A DNA stretch of 64,000 bases from Bacteroides ihuae (GTDB lineage: Bacteria; Bacteroidota; Bacteroidia; Bacteroidales; Bacteroidaceae): contig NZ_FNVX01000005.1 of assembly GCF_900104585.1 (NCBI RefSeq), positions 1,178,001 through 1,242,000 on the forward strand, read 5' to 3'. The translations under genes and the position numbers were made by a program. Below, one piece after another: positions 16,576-26,024 of the stretch (its first letter is position 1; every line of letters begins with the position of its first letter). The notes under the pieces were generated by a model. It was not told the DNA's origin. It made no database searches and worked only from the letters and a program-made list of their open reading frames with translations.

Positions 16576-16880
16576 TCGGATATGAGATATTTCTCACAAG
16601 GCTCTCCCTCTTCAAGTGCATCGAGTATCTCGTCGATAGCATCCTCCGTTTCTACGCAGCCATACCAATAATTATGGGGATGCACTACTATTATGGGCCC
16701 TTGCGAACATAAATTTAAACATCCAGTGGTAGATACAGCCACATCCAGACCACGGTCATTACACTCATCCATCATGTATTGTAGAAGCGAAGGCGCTCCT
16801 TTCTTTGTGCAAGCTCCCTGTGCATCGCCATTCAGGCGGAAAGAGTTACAAACTAAAATGTGATAGCTCGGTTTTTTCAT
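16572..16880 (-). CDS. Thioredoxin-like [2Fe-2S] ferredoxin
   Basis: The 102-residue protein starts HILVCNSFRLNGDAQGACTK and contains STTGCLNLCSQGP, giving the spaced cysteines of the thioredoxin-fold 2Fe-2S ferredoxins known next to nif genes in clostridia and Azotobacter. It may deliver electrons to nitrogenase or to cofactor assembly. It sits between nifB and nifV and is coupled to nifV by overlap. Confidence 0.88.
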   Translation of the reverse strand: MKKPSYHILVCNSFRLNGDAQGACTKKGAPSLLQYMMDECNDRGLDVAVSTTGCLNLCSQGPIIVVHPHNYWYGCVETEDAIDEILDALEEGEPCEKYLISE

Positions 16881-16935
16881 TTCGTCAGAATTTTATGTTT
16901 AGTATTAGAAACATTTATATCTATTTATTATGCTC

Positions 16936-18219
16936 TCATGCACAACCTTGCGCATTGCCTTTACACTCGCTACCACAACGAAAAGCATCTGCTTTCTTTA
17001 TGCTGCGAATAGGCCTATTATTATAGATGCCATCCAGCCCCTCATCAATCATTCCAGTCATCTGCACTACTTTGATGCCACACTCTTTTAGTATAGATGC
17101 GGGGTTATCTCCTACTCCGGAAACCAATAACGCTCTACAGTCAATAAGTAGACGTGCAACATCAATCCATCTCTGATCTCCACTTCCTTTGTCAGGCATA
17201 GAGCGTTCTTCAACAAATTGAAAGCCATTGGGCGTTTCACGGAAAATATACACGCTTTTTGCCTCACCCAAATGCATGTTTACCAGATGTCCTTCGTATG
17301 TTGCCACGGCTACATAAGGACGTTTTGCTTCATCATCGGCCGGACTGGAAGATATTTGTTGCAAAATGGTATACGCTTCTTTCAAGTCTTGCCCTAACAG
17401 TCCTGCCGCATCCGCTCTACAACGAGCACAGTGTGTCATCAATGGCAAATGGTGTTTAGCCTCAGCACGCACACGAAATATCATCTTTTGATCGGGTTTA
17501 GGCATCTCTTCAAAATTCGAACCTCCGGTTGGTATCAAAGGCATGCAGTTAATTAGGTCAGCACCCAAATCTTTTACGACCTTTGCCGTTTCATCAATAT
17601 GATGATCATTGATGCCAGGTATAATAATAAAATTAATCTTCACGGTAATTCCTTTGGCTTTTAGCAAAGGGATACAAGCTAATTGACGCTCCAAGAGTAA
17701 ACGTGCTGCATCTTCACCCCGATACATCTTCTTGTTAAAGCGTACCCAACGATATATTTGAGAAGTAATGGCAGGATCTACACCATTAATGGTTATAGTC
17801 ACGTGCGTTACGTCTAATGCAGCAATTTCGTCAATGTATGGCTCCAAATTGAGCCCATTGGTAGAAAGACAGAAAATCCGATTTGGAAATTCCGCTTTCA
17901 CCGCACGGAGGGTTTTCATCACCTCTTCCGGATTGGCAAAGGGGTCTCCCGGACCAGCAATGCCAATAACTGATATATTATCGATGTGTTTGTCTAATTC
18001 CTGGAGGTAACGCACTGCTTGATAAGGTTCGAGCACAGAGGAAGTCACTCCCGGCCGACTTTCGTTTACGCAGTCATATTTACGATTGCAATAGTTGCAT
18101 TGTATGTTGCATCTGGGCGCTACCGGCATGTGTACACGAGCATGTGTGTGCCTAGCCTCTTCGTCAAAACAAGGGTGTTTTGGCAATATATTTTCTTCTG
18201 TTATTACTTTAGCCATCAT
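16936..18219 (-). CDS. nifB: FeMo-cofactor biosynthesis radical SAM protein NifB
   Basis: The 427-residue protein has the NifB-specific HPCFDEEARHTHARVHMPVA, then the radical-SAM cluster motif CNIQCNYC. A C-terminal NifX-like domain follows (about residues 305-400, with YVAVATYEGHLVNMHLGEAK). It builds NifB-co, the 8Fe-9S-carbide precursor of FeMo-co. The extreme C-terminus is cysteine-rich (CGSECKGNAQGCA). It follows nifN after 26 bases. Confidence 0.95.
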   Translation of the reverse strand: MMAKVITEENILPKHPCFDEEARHTHARVHMPVAPRCNIQCNYCNRKYDCVNESRPGVTSSVLEPYQAVRYLQELDKHIDNISVIGIAGPGDPFANPEEVMKTLRAVKAEFPNRIFCLSTNGLNLEPYIDEIAALDVTHVTITINGVDPAITSQIYRWVRFNKKMYRGEDAARLLLERQLACIPLLKAKGITVKINFIIIPGINDHHIDETAKVVKDLGADLINCMPLIPTGGSNFEEMPKPDQKMIFRVRAEAKHHLPLMTHCARCRADAAGLLGQDLKEAYTILQQISSSPADDEAKRPYVAVATYEGHLVNMHLGEAKSVYIFRETPNGFQFVEERSMPDKGSGDQRWIDVARLLIDCRALLVSGVGDNPASILKECGIKVVQMTGMIDEGLDGIYNNRPIRSIKKADAFRCGSECKGNAQGCA

Positions 18220-18245
18220 CTTTTCGTTTTTTAAATGATTATCAC

Positions 18246-19661
18246 TTACATGTATTTGTAGCCAATAGGTGAATGCTCTTGTTTGTATTCGAGGAGAGCA
18301 TTTACAATTTGGTCGAAAAACTTTTGTGCACCTGCATAGAAAAGATGTTCTATACGAGGACCTCCTACTCTGTCGTGTATAGGAAAACCAGCCCGAATTA
18401 AAGGAATGCCCAGTTCGCGAGCAATGTAATACCCTTTGCTGTTTCCTATGATGATGTCTGGTTTAAGTGTCTCAGCCAACTCGCGTACCGTTTCAAAGTC
18501 AGTGCCGTTCATCACTATCGTATCTGTAGCAGCCTCTCCAATATTTTTTTTCAGTTGCTCTTTCATTAATCCACTTTCGCCACCCGAAGCAACCAGAACG
18601 GGAATGATACCTATCTCACACAAAAAAGAAACAATGCCCAACACCATGTCTTCGTCACCAAACACAATAGCTCGTTTACCGAACACATATTTGTGTCCAT
18701 CAATATACGAATCTACTAACCGCCCGCGTTGTAAACTATATTTTTCAGTGAGTTTCTTGCCTGTAATCTTTTCTAAGGTTTCCACAAGACGGTCCGTTCC
18801 ATCAATACCAATTGGCATGGGCAAGCGATTGTTGGGTACATCACAATTACTTTCGAGCCATTCTCCGGCAGTTGTTATGGCGTTTGTGTTGCGGATACGT
18901 CCGGATAATGCTCCTTTGTTCAAGACCGTCCCAAACTCTATGCTACCCCGTGCACTACCCGTCAGGCGGATATGATCGACAGGTGTTCCTCCTTCGGGAA
19001 CCAAATGATAATCTTTCCAAAAAGGATTATCAAGCGAAGCCGAATAGTCTGGCAATAATACATATTCAATACCTGCATCGCTAAGCATCTCTTTTAGATT
19101 ACGTAAATCAGCCGGAGAGACAAAGCCCGGAAACAAATTGATATGAGTTCCGGTATGTTCGCTTTTGTTGGCTAGTGCCACTACTGCTGAACAAACAGCT
19201 TCGTGAAAGCCATCCATGTGTGTGCCTTGATAACTGGGTGTAGAGGCATGTATAAACACCGGAAGTTCTTCTTTATCAGCATTTGCTTGTTTATATTCGG
19301 CAATGAGCCCCGGCACATCCTCACCAATTGTTTCGGCCAGACAGGTAGTAGCAATCCCTATCACTTTAGGGTTATATTGCTTAATTACGTTATTGATACC
19401 CTCCACAAAGTTTCGGTTACCCCCATAGATCGTTGTCGTTTCGCTAAAGTTAGACGAAGCAATATCTACAGGTTCTTTGTAGTGGCTAATCATGTAGCGA
19501 CGAATGTATGTAGCACATCCTTGTGAGCCATGAATAATGGGTACACAGCCTTCAATTCCTTTAAATACCACCGAAGCCCCCAACGGTGCACAGAGTTTGC
19601 AAGCATTACGCGAAGAGGTATATGTCGGCGTTGTTTTTTTGTTTTCTGTTGTCGATTGCAT
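18246..19661 (-). CDS. nifN: Nitrogenase cofactor scaffold subunit NifN
   Basis: The 471-residue protein contains the P-cluster-like region NACKLCAPLGASVVFKGIEG followed by CVPIIHGSQGCATYIRRY, homologous to NifK, and the CLAETIGEDVPG motif. With NifE it forms the scaffold on which FeMo-co matures. It lies 12 bases behind nifE. Length and order (E then N) support NifN rather than a second NifK. Confidence 0.92.
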   Translation of the reverse strand: MQSTTENKKTTPTYTSSRNACKLCAPLGASVVFKGIEGCVPIIHGSQGCATYIRRYMISHYKEPVDIASSNFSETTTIYGGNRNFVEGINNVIKQYNPKVIGIATTCLAETIGEDVPGLIAEYKQANADKEELPVFIHASTPSYQGTHMDGFHEAVCSAVVALANKSEHTGTHINLFPGFVSPADLRNLKEMLSDAGIEYVLLPDYSASLDNPFWKDYHLVPEGGTPVDHIRLTGSARGSIEFGTVLNKGALSGRIRNTNAITTAGEWLESNCDVPNNRLPMPIGIDGTDRLVETLEKITGKKLTEKYSLQRGRLVDSYIDGHKYVFGKRAIVFGDEDMVLGIVSFLCEIGIIPVLVASGGESGLMKEQLKKNIGEAATDTIVMNGTDFETVRELAETLKPDIIIGNSKGYYIARELGIPLIRAGFPIHDRVGGPRIEHLFYAGAQKFFDQIVNALLEYKQEHSPIGYKYM

Positions 19662-19673
19662 AGTTTCGTTGTT

Positions 19674-20999
19674 TTATTTAACAAATTTCCAAACCGGACT
19701 CATAATAGTGCCATACACTTCTTTTGCAAAATTGAGCATACCTTCATATCCTGCCAATGCCTCCTTTCGCTCATGGTTATGATCACAAAAGCCAAGACCT
19801 ATTTTATATGCTATCGGACGCTCTTTCACACCCCCAATAAAGAGATCTGCTTTTTTCTCTTTGACAAAGCCAGAAAGCTCTACCGGATTAGAGTCATCTA
19901 CAATGATGGTATCATCATCGCAAAGTTGCTGAATGAGTTCATAGTCCTCTTTATCTCCCGTTTGCGAACCAACAATTACCGTCTTTATTCCGATAAGTCG
20001 CAAGGCTTTAATTAAAGAAATTGCTTTAAAAGCACCTCCTACGTAAATAGCAGCTTTCTTGCCTGTGAGCGCTTTCTTGTAAGGAGCCAATTCAGGGAGC
20101 AAACGAGCTAGTTCTTCTTTCACTATCTGTCGAGCATTATTGAGCAACTCTTCACTCTTGAAGAAGTTGGCAACCTCATATAGCGCATCACTCATATCTT
20201 CAATTCCGAAATAAGAAACACGCATAAAAGGCACATCGTATTTCTCTTTCATCATCTTAGCCAGATGCATCATTGAGCCCGAACATTGTACTACATTAAG
20301 CGATGCGTTGCGTGCATTACAAATATCGTCTACCCTGCCATCACCAGTAATAGTGGCATTCACATAGATACCCATTCGTTTGTAATACTCCAGTAAAATC
20401 CATAATTCACCAGCTAAGTTGAAATCGCCCAAAATATTGATAGAAAACTTCGGAGTAGGCCTATTCTGTGTCCCTACCAACTTAAATAACGATTCACACG
20501 CTATACGATAACCATCTTTCTTTGAACCTTGAAACCCCGGCGCCTGAACAGGAATGACCGGAATACCCTTCTTAGCAGACATCTCTCTGCAAACAGCTTC
20601 CACATCGTCGCCAATAACACCTACAATACAAGTACTATAGACAAAAGCAGCTTTGGGATGATGCAATTCGATCAACTCATCGAGCGAAGCACTAAGTTTC
20701 ACCGCTCCACCAAAAATAACATCTTTCTCACGCAGATCAGTAGAAAAGCTGAGTCGGTGAAGTTCCGGCCCCGAAGATAGTGAACCACGGATATCCCATG
20801 TATATGCCGCACAACCGATAGGCCCGTGAATAAGATGTAATGCATCTGCAATGGGATAAAGCACCACCCTAGAACCACAGAATACACAAGCCCTCTGGCT
20901 TACTGAACCTGCCAGGCTGGCCTTACCGCATGCAATAGCCTCTCCTGAAGCCCCTGCTCTACCTACCTGGTTTTTTCTTTCTTCTAATATGATGCTCAT
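19674..20999 (-). CDS. nifE: Nitrogenase cofactor scaffold subunit NifE
   Basis: The 441-residue protein carries QRACVFCGSRVVLYPIADAL and LIHGPIGCAAYTWDIRGS, the NifD-like cluster-ligand segments. It also has STCIVGVIGDDVEAVCRE and the NifE-type GFQGSKKDGYRIACESLF. It pairs with NifN in the scaffold. A 152-base structured gap separates it from nifK, the only sizeable gap within the operon besides nifB-fdx. Confidence 0.92.
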   Translation of the reverse strand: MSIILEERKNQVGRAGASGEAIACGKASLAGSVSQRACVFCGSRVVLYPIADALHLIHGPIGCAAYTWDIRGSLSSGPELHRLSFSTDLREKDVIFGGAVKLSASLDELIELHHPKAAFVYSTCIVGVIGDDVEAVCREMSAKKGIPVIPVQAPGFQGSKKDGYRIACESLFKLVGTQNRPTPKFSINILGDFNLAGELWILLEYYKRMGIYVNATITGDGRVDDICNARNASLNVVQCSGSMMHLAKMMKEKYDVPFMRVSYFGIEDMSDALYEVANFFKSEELLNNARQIVKEELARLLPELAPYKKALTGKKAAIYVGGAFKAISLIKALRLIGIKTVIVGSQTGDKEDYELIQQLCDDDTIIVDDSNPVELSGFVKEKKADLFIGGVKERPIAYKIGLGFCDHNHERKEALAGYEGMLNFAKEVYGTIMSPVWKFVK

Positions 21000-21025
21000 A
21001 ACTTAACCTATTTTTACCTATAAAT

Positions 21026-21138
21026 AATCTCTATACTATTCACGAAAGATCCTGTTGTTGCATAGTACTACAGGAGGTGTTTTTCATAGAGATTAGTATT
21101 CTTTAGAAGCAACGCCGCAAAGAGTGATGCAGCGTTGC
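21026..21138 (-). other. Structured spacer between nifK and nifE
   Basis: Two inverted repeats lie in the gap: AATCTCTAT (21026-21034) with ATAGAGATT (21086-21094), and GCAACGC (21109-21115) with GCGTTGC (21132-21138). Neither is followed by a clear T run on the minus strand, so they look more like RNA processing or stabilising hairpins than terminators. Confidence 0.5.
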
Positions 21139-21151
21139 GAGAGCTTTGCAA

Positions 21152-22531
21152 TTAAAGCTGAAACTCGAACTTCTCTTCTGCACAAGTACGATCCATGTGA
21201 TCGAAAATTGCATTCAGAATTTGAATAGCCAGATTAGTGGCTCCTACGTAACCTGTTTTAGGAAAGAAGTTATGTCCTGCTCTATCGGCAATAGGAAATC
21301 CGTAACGTATAAACGGAAGGTCCTCATCGCGAGCAATATATTTGCCATAAGTGTTCCCTATTAACAAGTCAACCGGTTCTTGCTTAATCCATTGGTGCAT
21401 TCTGAACATATCTGCCAGGTCACCGCCTTTGAATTTTGCTTCAGGAATATCTTTCAGAATGGTTTTCAAGCGCTCTTCGAATGGTTTACCAGGTGTTCCT
21501 GAAACCACATAAACAGGACGCATATCCATGCTTACAAGAAATTCGCAAAGTGGAATCAGAGTGTCAGGGTCTCCAAATAAAGCTACACGCTTACCATAGA
21601 AATATTTCTGATTATCGGCAATGAGATCGATCAAACGGCCACGTTCTTCAGTAATACTATCTGGCACAGGCACATTAGCATGACGGCTGAGTGCAGTGAT
21701 GAAGCGGTCTGTTGCTTTCAAACCAATAGGAATATCCGTCATTTCAAACTTCACCTTACACTTATTCTCTAGAGCTACACATGCCGTATTGGTACTATAT
21801 TCACCAAGGCCAATTGTAAACTTGCTATCGCCTGTTGTTTTAAGCTGCTCTGTAGTGCATCCTCCTTTTGGATACATTTCGTATTTACCTGTAAGTGGAG
21901 TATCGAGCACACCAGTCATATCAGGAAACATCAGCGTACGAGCTTCCATAACAGAGGCCAAGCGCTTAATCTCGCCCATATCCGAAGGTTCCATCCAACC
22001 CGCAACAAGGTTTACAACATTCCGTTTTTTTGGTGTAGCTGTTGAAAAGAACTTCACCATGGCAGCAACCTGATTGGCATATCCCGTGATGTGGCTACCC
22101 ACGTAAGAAGGTGTATTACAATAAATCACTTTCTTTCCTGCTGGAATTTTACCATCTTCATCTGCCTTCGATACGATCTGTGTTAAGTCATCACCGATGG
22201 TTTCTGAAAGACAAGTAGTATGCACAGCTATCACCTCTGGATCATAAACCGAGAAAATAGTATCGATAGATTGCAGTAAGTTAGCCGAACCTCCAAAAAC
22301 AGAAGAACCTTCGGAAAACGAACTGGTAGAAGCTACTATTGGCTCTTTGAAATGACGAGTTAAAGCGCTTCTATGATAAGCACAACATCCTTGTGAACCA
22401 TGGCTATGAGGCAGGCATCCATGGATACCAAAAGCCGCATACATAGCGCCAATAGGTTGGCAAGTCTTTGCCGGATTAATGGTCAAAGCCTTTCTTTCAA
22501 TCTCTTTAGGAGTAGTATGTCTTAGTAACAT
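21152..22531 (-). CDS. nifK: Nitrogenase molybdenum-iron protein beta chain
   Basis: The 459-residue protein shows KTCQPIGAMYAAFGIHGCLP and HGSQGCCAYHRSALTRHFKE with the P-cluster cysteines, then TTCLSETIGDDL. It is shorter than proteobacterial NifK, lacking the N-terminal extension, as in clostridial-type nitrogenases. It follows nifD after 29 bases. With NifD it forms the N2-reducing tetramer. Confidence 0.96.
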   Translation of the reverse strand: MLLRHTTPKEIERKALTINPAKTCQPIGAMYAAFGIHGCLPHSHGSQGCCAYHRSALTRHFKEPIVASTSSFSEGSSVFGGSANLLQSIDTIFSVYDPEVIAVHTTCLSETIGDDLTQIVSKADEDGKIPAGKKVIYCNTPSYVGSHITGYANQVAAMVKFFSTATPKKRNVVNLVAGWMEPSDMGEIKRLASVMEARTLMFPDMTGVLDTPLTGKYEMYPKGGCTTEQLKTTGDSKFTIGLGEYSTNTACVALENKCKVKFEMTDIPIGLKATDRFITALSRHANVPVPDSITEERGRLIDLIADNQKYFYGKRVALFGDPDTLIPLCEFLVSMDMRPVYVVSGTPGKPFEERLKTILKDIPEAKFKGGDLADMFRMHQWIKQEPVDLLIGNTYGKYIARDEDLPFIRYGFPIADRAGHNFFPKTGYVGATNLAIQILNAIFDHMDRTCAEEKFEFQL

Positions 22532-22560
22532 TTGTTCTAAAATTTAAAGGGTTATCAAAA

Positions 22561-24189
22561 TCAAACTGCAGCATATACTGCTTCTACGTATTCCTCACTC
22601 TCCCAAGGAGCCTTCATCTCTTTCCAGATGCTGCAACAAGCTATTTGCTCAATGTCTTTATAGAAGTTTACTGCTCCTTCGAATGATGCATAAGGTCCAC
22701 CTGAATCATAATTGTGAAGCTGTTTCAATGGTATTCCCATTTTCTGAACACAATATTTCTCTTTCACTCCTGCACAGAATACATCCGGATGATATTTTTC
22801 AATGAGTTTCTCCATTTCATAATGGCTAAGATCATCTATAACAAGCGACCCTTTTTTCATCTCTGCCATCATACCATCATATTGATTAAACTCTAACCCC
22901 TCAGCTTCTAACTCTTTCAGTTCTTCTTCTGTTTTACGAGGATTGTAGCGTTCAGGATCTCTTTTTACAGAAATCTGTTCGATGTTACGACTGTCAGCAT
23001 CAATATGTATGCTTGGTATTACACGGCGCCCCTCATAGTCGTCACGGTGTCCGAACTCATAACCAGCACAGAGTGTTGTTATTCCCAGTTCGTCAAACAA
23101 TTCCTGATAATGGTGAGCACGAGAACCACCTACAAAGAGCATGGCAGTTTTGCCGTTTGTTTTCAGTCTAGCCTTTTCACGAGCAGCAATAACCGGTACC
23201 ATTTCTTCTGCTATAACAGCCTCTATTCTAGCAATAAGTTCAGCGTCCCCAAAATATTTGCCAACTTTTCTAAGAGATTTAGCGCAAGCATCAGCACCAA
23301 TAAAGTTCGCTTTCATCCATGGAATACCGAAAGAAGTCTCCAACATCTCAGCTACATAGTTAATTGAACGATGGCACATCACCAAACTAAGATCAGCCGT
23401 ATGCGCTGTTTCAAATTGTTCTATAGTAGAGTTACCCGACATCGTAGCCACGATTTGAATACCACACTTCTCAAACAAAGTATCAATTGCAAAAGCATCA
23501 CCACCGATATTATACTCGCCAAGTACATTAATACGGAATTTGTGAGTAGCAGTTACCGTGTCGTCATTCCCTATAAGATGGCGGAATAATTGGTTATTGG
23601 CAATATGGTGTCCGGCAGATTGCGAAACGCCTCTATAGCCTTCACAAGAGAAACCAAATATATTGATGCCATTTCCTATTTCTTCTTTCATTTGAAGCGC
23701 TACCCGATGAACATCATCTCCGATCAGACCAACCGGACAAGTAGAGAATACAGCGATGGCTTTGGGGTGAAAAAGTTCGTATGCTTCGCGGATAGCTTGC
23801 TTCAACTTCTCTTCACCACCAAAAACAATATTAGAATCCTGCATATCAGTTGAGAACGAATAGGTTATGAAATTTTCTTCGCTCTCTCCGGGACGAGTCT
23901 GGTTGCGACGCGTCAACCAAGAATAATATCCACAACCGATAGGACCATGAGTGATATTGATGATATCTCGCGTAGGACCCAAAACCACGCCTTTACATCC
24001 TGCATATGTACATCCTCTTTGAGTGATAATACCTGGGATTGTGCGTACGTTAGCCTGAATTTCAGGAATATTATTCGGATCAGCAACCACAATGCTCTTG
24101 CTCCTCTTCTTACCTACTTTCTTGGGATAGATTTCGATAAGTTCTTCCCTGGCAGTGCTTAAGTCTACATTTAAAACTTTATTTTCCAT
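22561..24189 (-). CDS. nifD: Nitrogenase molybdenum-iron protein alpha chain
   Basis: The 542-residue protein keeps the FeMo-co ligands: Cys in LVMCHRSINY and His in LKQLHNYDSGGPY. It also keeps the substrate-side Gln and His in RGVSQSAGHHIAN and the P-cluster segment RGCTYAGCKGVVLGP. It is about 50 residues longer than proteobacterial NifD because of a charged insertion at roughly 390-440 (KTEEELKELEAEGLEFNQYD), as in clostridial-type NifD. A GGAG ribosome binding site lies before the start. Confidence 0.97.
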   Translation of the reverse strand: MENKVLNVDLSTAREELIEIYPKKVGKKRSKSIVVADPNNIPEIQANVRTIPGIITQRGCTYAGCKGVVLGPTRDIINITHGPIGCGYYSWLTRRNQTRPGESEENFITYSFSTDMQDSNIVFGGEEKLKQAIREAYELFHPKAIAVFSTCPVGLIGDDVHRVALQMKEEIGNGINIFGFSCEGYRGVSQSAGHHIANNQLFRHLIGNDDTVTATHKFRINVLGEYNIGGDAFAIDTLFEKCGIQIVATMSGNSTIEQFETAHTADLSLVMCHRSINYVAEMLETSFGIPWMKANFIGADACAKSLRKVGKYFGDAELIARIEAVIAEEMVPVIAAREKARLKTNGKTAMLFVGGSRAHHYQELFDELGITTLCAGYEFGHRDDYEGRRVIPSIHIDADSRNIEQISVKRDPERYNPRKTEEELKELEAEGLEFNQYDGMMAEMKKGSLVIDDLSHYEMEKLIEKYHPDVFCAGVKEKYCVQKMGIPLKQLHNYDSGGPYASFEGAVNFYKDIEQIACCSIWKEMKAPWESEEYVEAVYAAV

Positions 24190-24204
24190 TGTTCATTTCT
24201 CCTT

Positions 24205-24570
24205 TCAGTCAAGCGTTATATCTCCCTTTTCTCCTGTACGAATATGAACAGAATCAGAAGAATCAATCACAAATATTTTACCATCTCCACTTTCGCCTGT
24301 TTGATTCATCTTAATAATCGTTTCCACAGCGAGGTCTTTTTTATCATCTGTCACCATAAGGGTAATCATACGTTTCGACTTCAGACGGGGTACAGAAGAA
24401 ATCAGTTCTACATGCTCAGGAGCATACTTGGCAGCCTTCTCCAAATCACCATGTCCTTTTCCTCTTCCCATTACCGGCATAGCGGTGAAAGAAGGAAGTC
24501 CGGCATCTTGAAGCGCCATCTTGGTTTCCTGCATTTTGGCAATGCGGATAATTGCAAGTATCAGTTTCAT
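24205..24570 (-). CDS. nifI2: Nitrogenase PII-type regulator NifI2
   Basis: The 121-residue PII-family protein has the segment PVMGRGKGHGDLEKAAKY, an altered T-loop, and ends with ESGDGKIFVIDSSDSVHIRT. In methanogens NifI1 and NifI2 form a 2-oxoglutarate- and ATP-sensing complex that switches nitrogenase off after ammonium addition. Location between nifI1 and nifD matches that arrangement exactly. Confidence 0.92.
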   Translation of the reverse strand: MKLILAIIRIAKMQETKMALQDAGLPSFTAMPVMGRGKGHGDLEKAAKYAPEHVELISSVPRLKSKRMITLMVTDDKKDLAVETIIKMNQTGESGDGKIFVIDSSDSVHIRTGEKGDITLD

Positions 24571-24581
24571 AAATGTTCGTT

Positions 24582-24911
24582 TTAAAAGATTTCTTTCTTT
24601 CCGCTAGAGATAGTATATGTTTCAGTAACAGGAGTTACGAATATCTTACCATCACCAAATTGTCCCTTATCTCCCGAACGGGCTGATTCCATGATTATTT
24701 CGATCACAAAGTCTTTGTCTTTCTCGGGAATAACAATCATCAACAAATCTTTCGGCAATTCGTCGTATGTAACGTTACCTACTTTCAAACCGCGTTGCTT
24801 ACCACGTCCAAAAACAGCTAATTTAGTTACTGCGGGAAATCCGGCGTTCAATAACGCATTCATCACGATAGGTGATTTCTCGGGGCGTACAATGGCTCTT
24901 AATAAATACAT
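24582..24911 (-). CDS. nifI1: Nitrogenase PII-type regulator NifI1
   Basis: The 109-residue PII-family protein starts MYLLRAIVRPEKSPIVMNAL and contains VFGRGKQRGLKVGNVTYDEL. A strong AGGAGG ribosome binding site precedes the ATG, unusual for Bacteroidetes. It works as partner of NifI2 in fast post-translational control of nitrogenase. It lies 23 bases behind nifH and 11 before nifI2. Confidence 0.92.
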   Translation of the reverse strand: MYLLRAIVRPEKSPIVMNALLNAGFPAVTKLAVFGRGKQRGLKVGNVTYDELPKDLLMIVIPEKDKDFVIEIIMESARSGDKGQFGDGKIFVTPVTETYTISSGKKEIF

Positions 24912-24934
24912 AATGTGTTCCTCCTATTTCTTAA

Positions 24935-25780
<846 letters not shown>

Positions 25781-25802
25781 TTAATTTTGTACCTTAAACA
25801 AT

Positions 25803-25818
25803 GGCATTCATATTACCA
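25803..25818 (-). promoter_or_regulatory. Sigma-54-like -24/-12 element ahead of nifH
   Basis: On the minus strand TGGTAATATGAATGCC shows the invariant GG and GC separated by ten bases. The flanking match to TGGCAC-N5-TTGC is only partial. It would start transcription about 24 bases before the nifH ATG. NifA, encoded nearby, is a sigma-54 activator, which supports the assignment. No TAnnTTTG element was seen here. Confidence 0.5.
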
Positions 25819-25836
25819 TTCGATATATATAAAGAA

Positions 25837-25862
25837 AAAAGTATGCCACAAAGCATACTTTT
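25837..25862 (-). terminator. Terminator hairpin between modA and nifH
   Basis: Perfect 10-base arms AAAAGTATGC and GCATACTTTT enclose six bases, and a T run follows on the minus strand. It lies upstream of the nifH -24 element and downstream of modA, so it probably ends the porin-modA transcript and insulates the nif operon. Confidence 0.7.
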
Positions 25863-26001
25863 CTCTTTATAATAAAACAATAAAGGGACTAAATCCCCTG
25901 TTTTCAGCTCATTAAGAAATTAGAACGACCTACTATAAAGCTTTTTGTAATATAGGAGGAACACAAAAACAACTTCATTTAGGTAACAAAAATGTAGTAT
26001 A

Positions 26002-26015
26002 CTTACAATTATGTA
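26002..26015. promoter_or_regulatory. 14-base motif shared with the modE-nifA intergenic region
   Basis: CTTACAATTATGTA, with TACA/TGTA half sites, occurs here about 185 bases upstream of the nifH promoter element and again at 28712-28725. It might be an activator or repressor site common to nifH and nifA. Confidence 0.4.
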
Positions 26016-26024
26016 GTTTAAAAT

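Noticed and set aside
18436..18975. 179-residue plus-strand frame inside nifN
   Set aside because: It lies wholly antisense to a clear nifN and has no ribosome site or family resemblance. Other long antisense frames in the nif operon (19530-20015, 21696-22073, 23005-23367) are rejected for the same reason.
21041..21085. Fourteen-residue leader peptide in the nifK-nifE gap
   Set aside because: It has an ATG and stop but is too short to judge, and no attenuator with a T run follows. It is kept only as a remark in the spacer finding.
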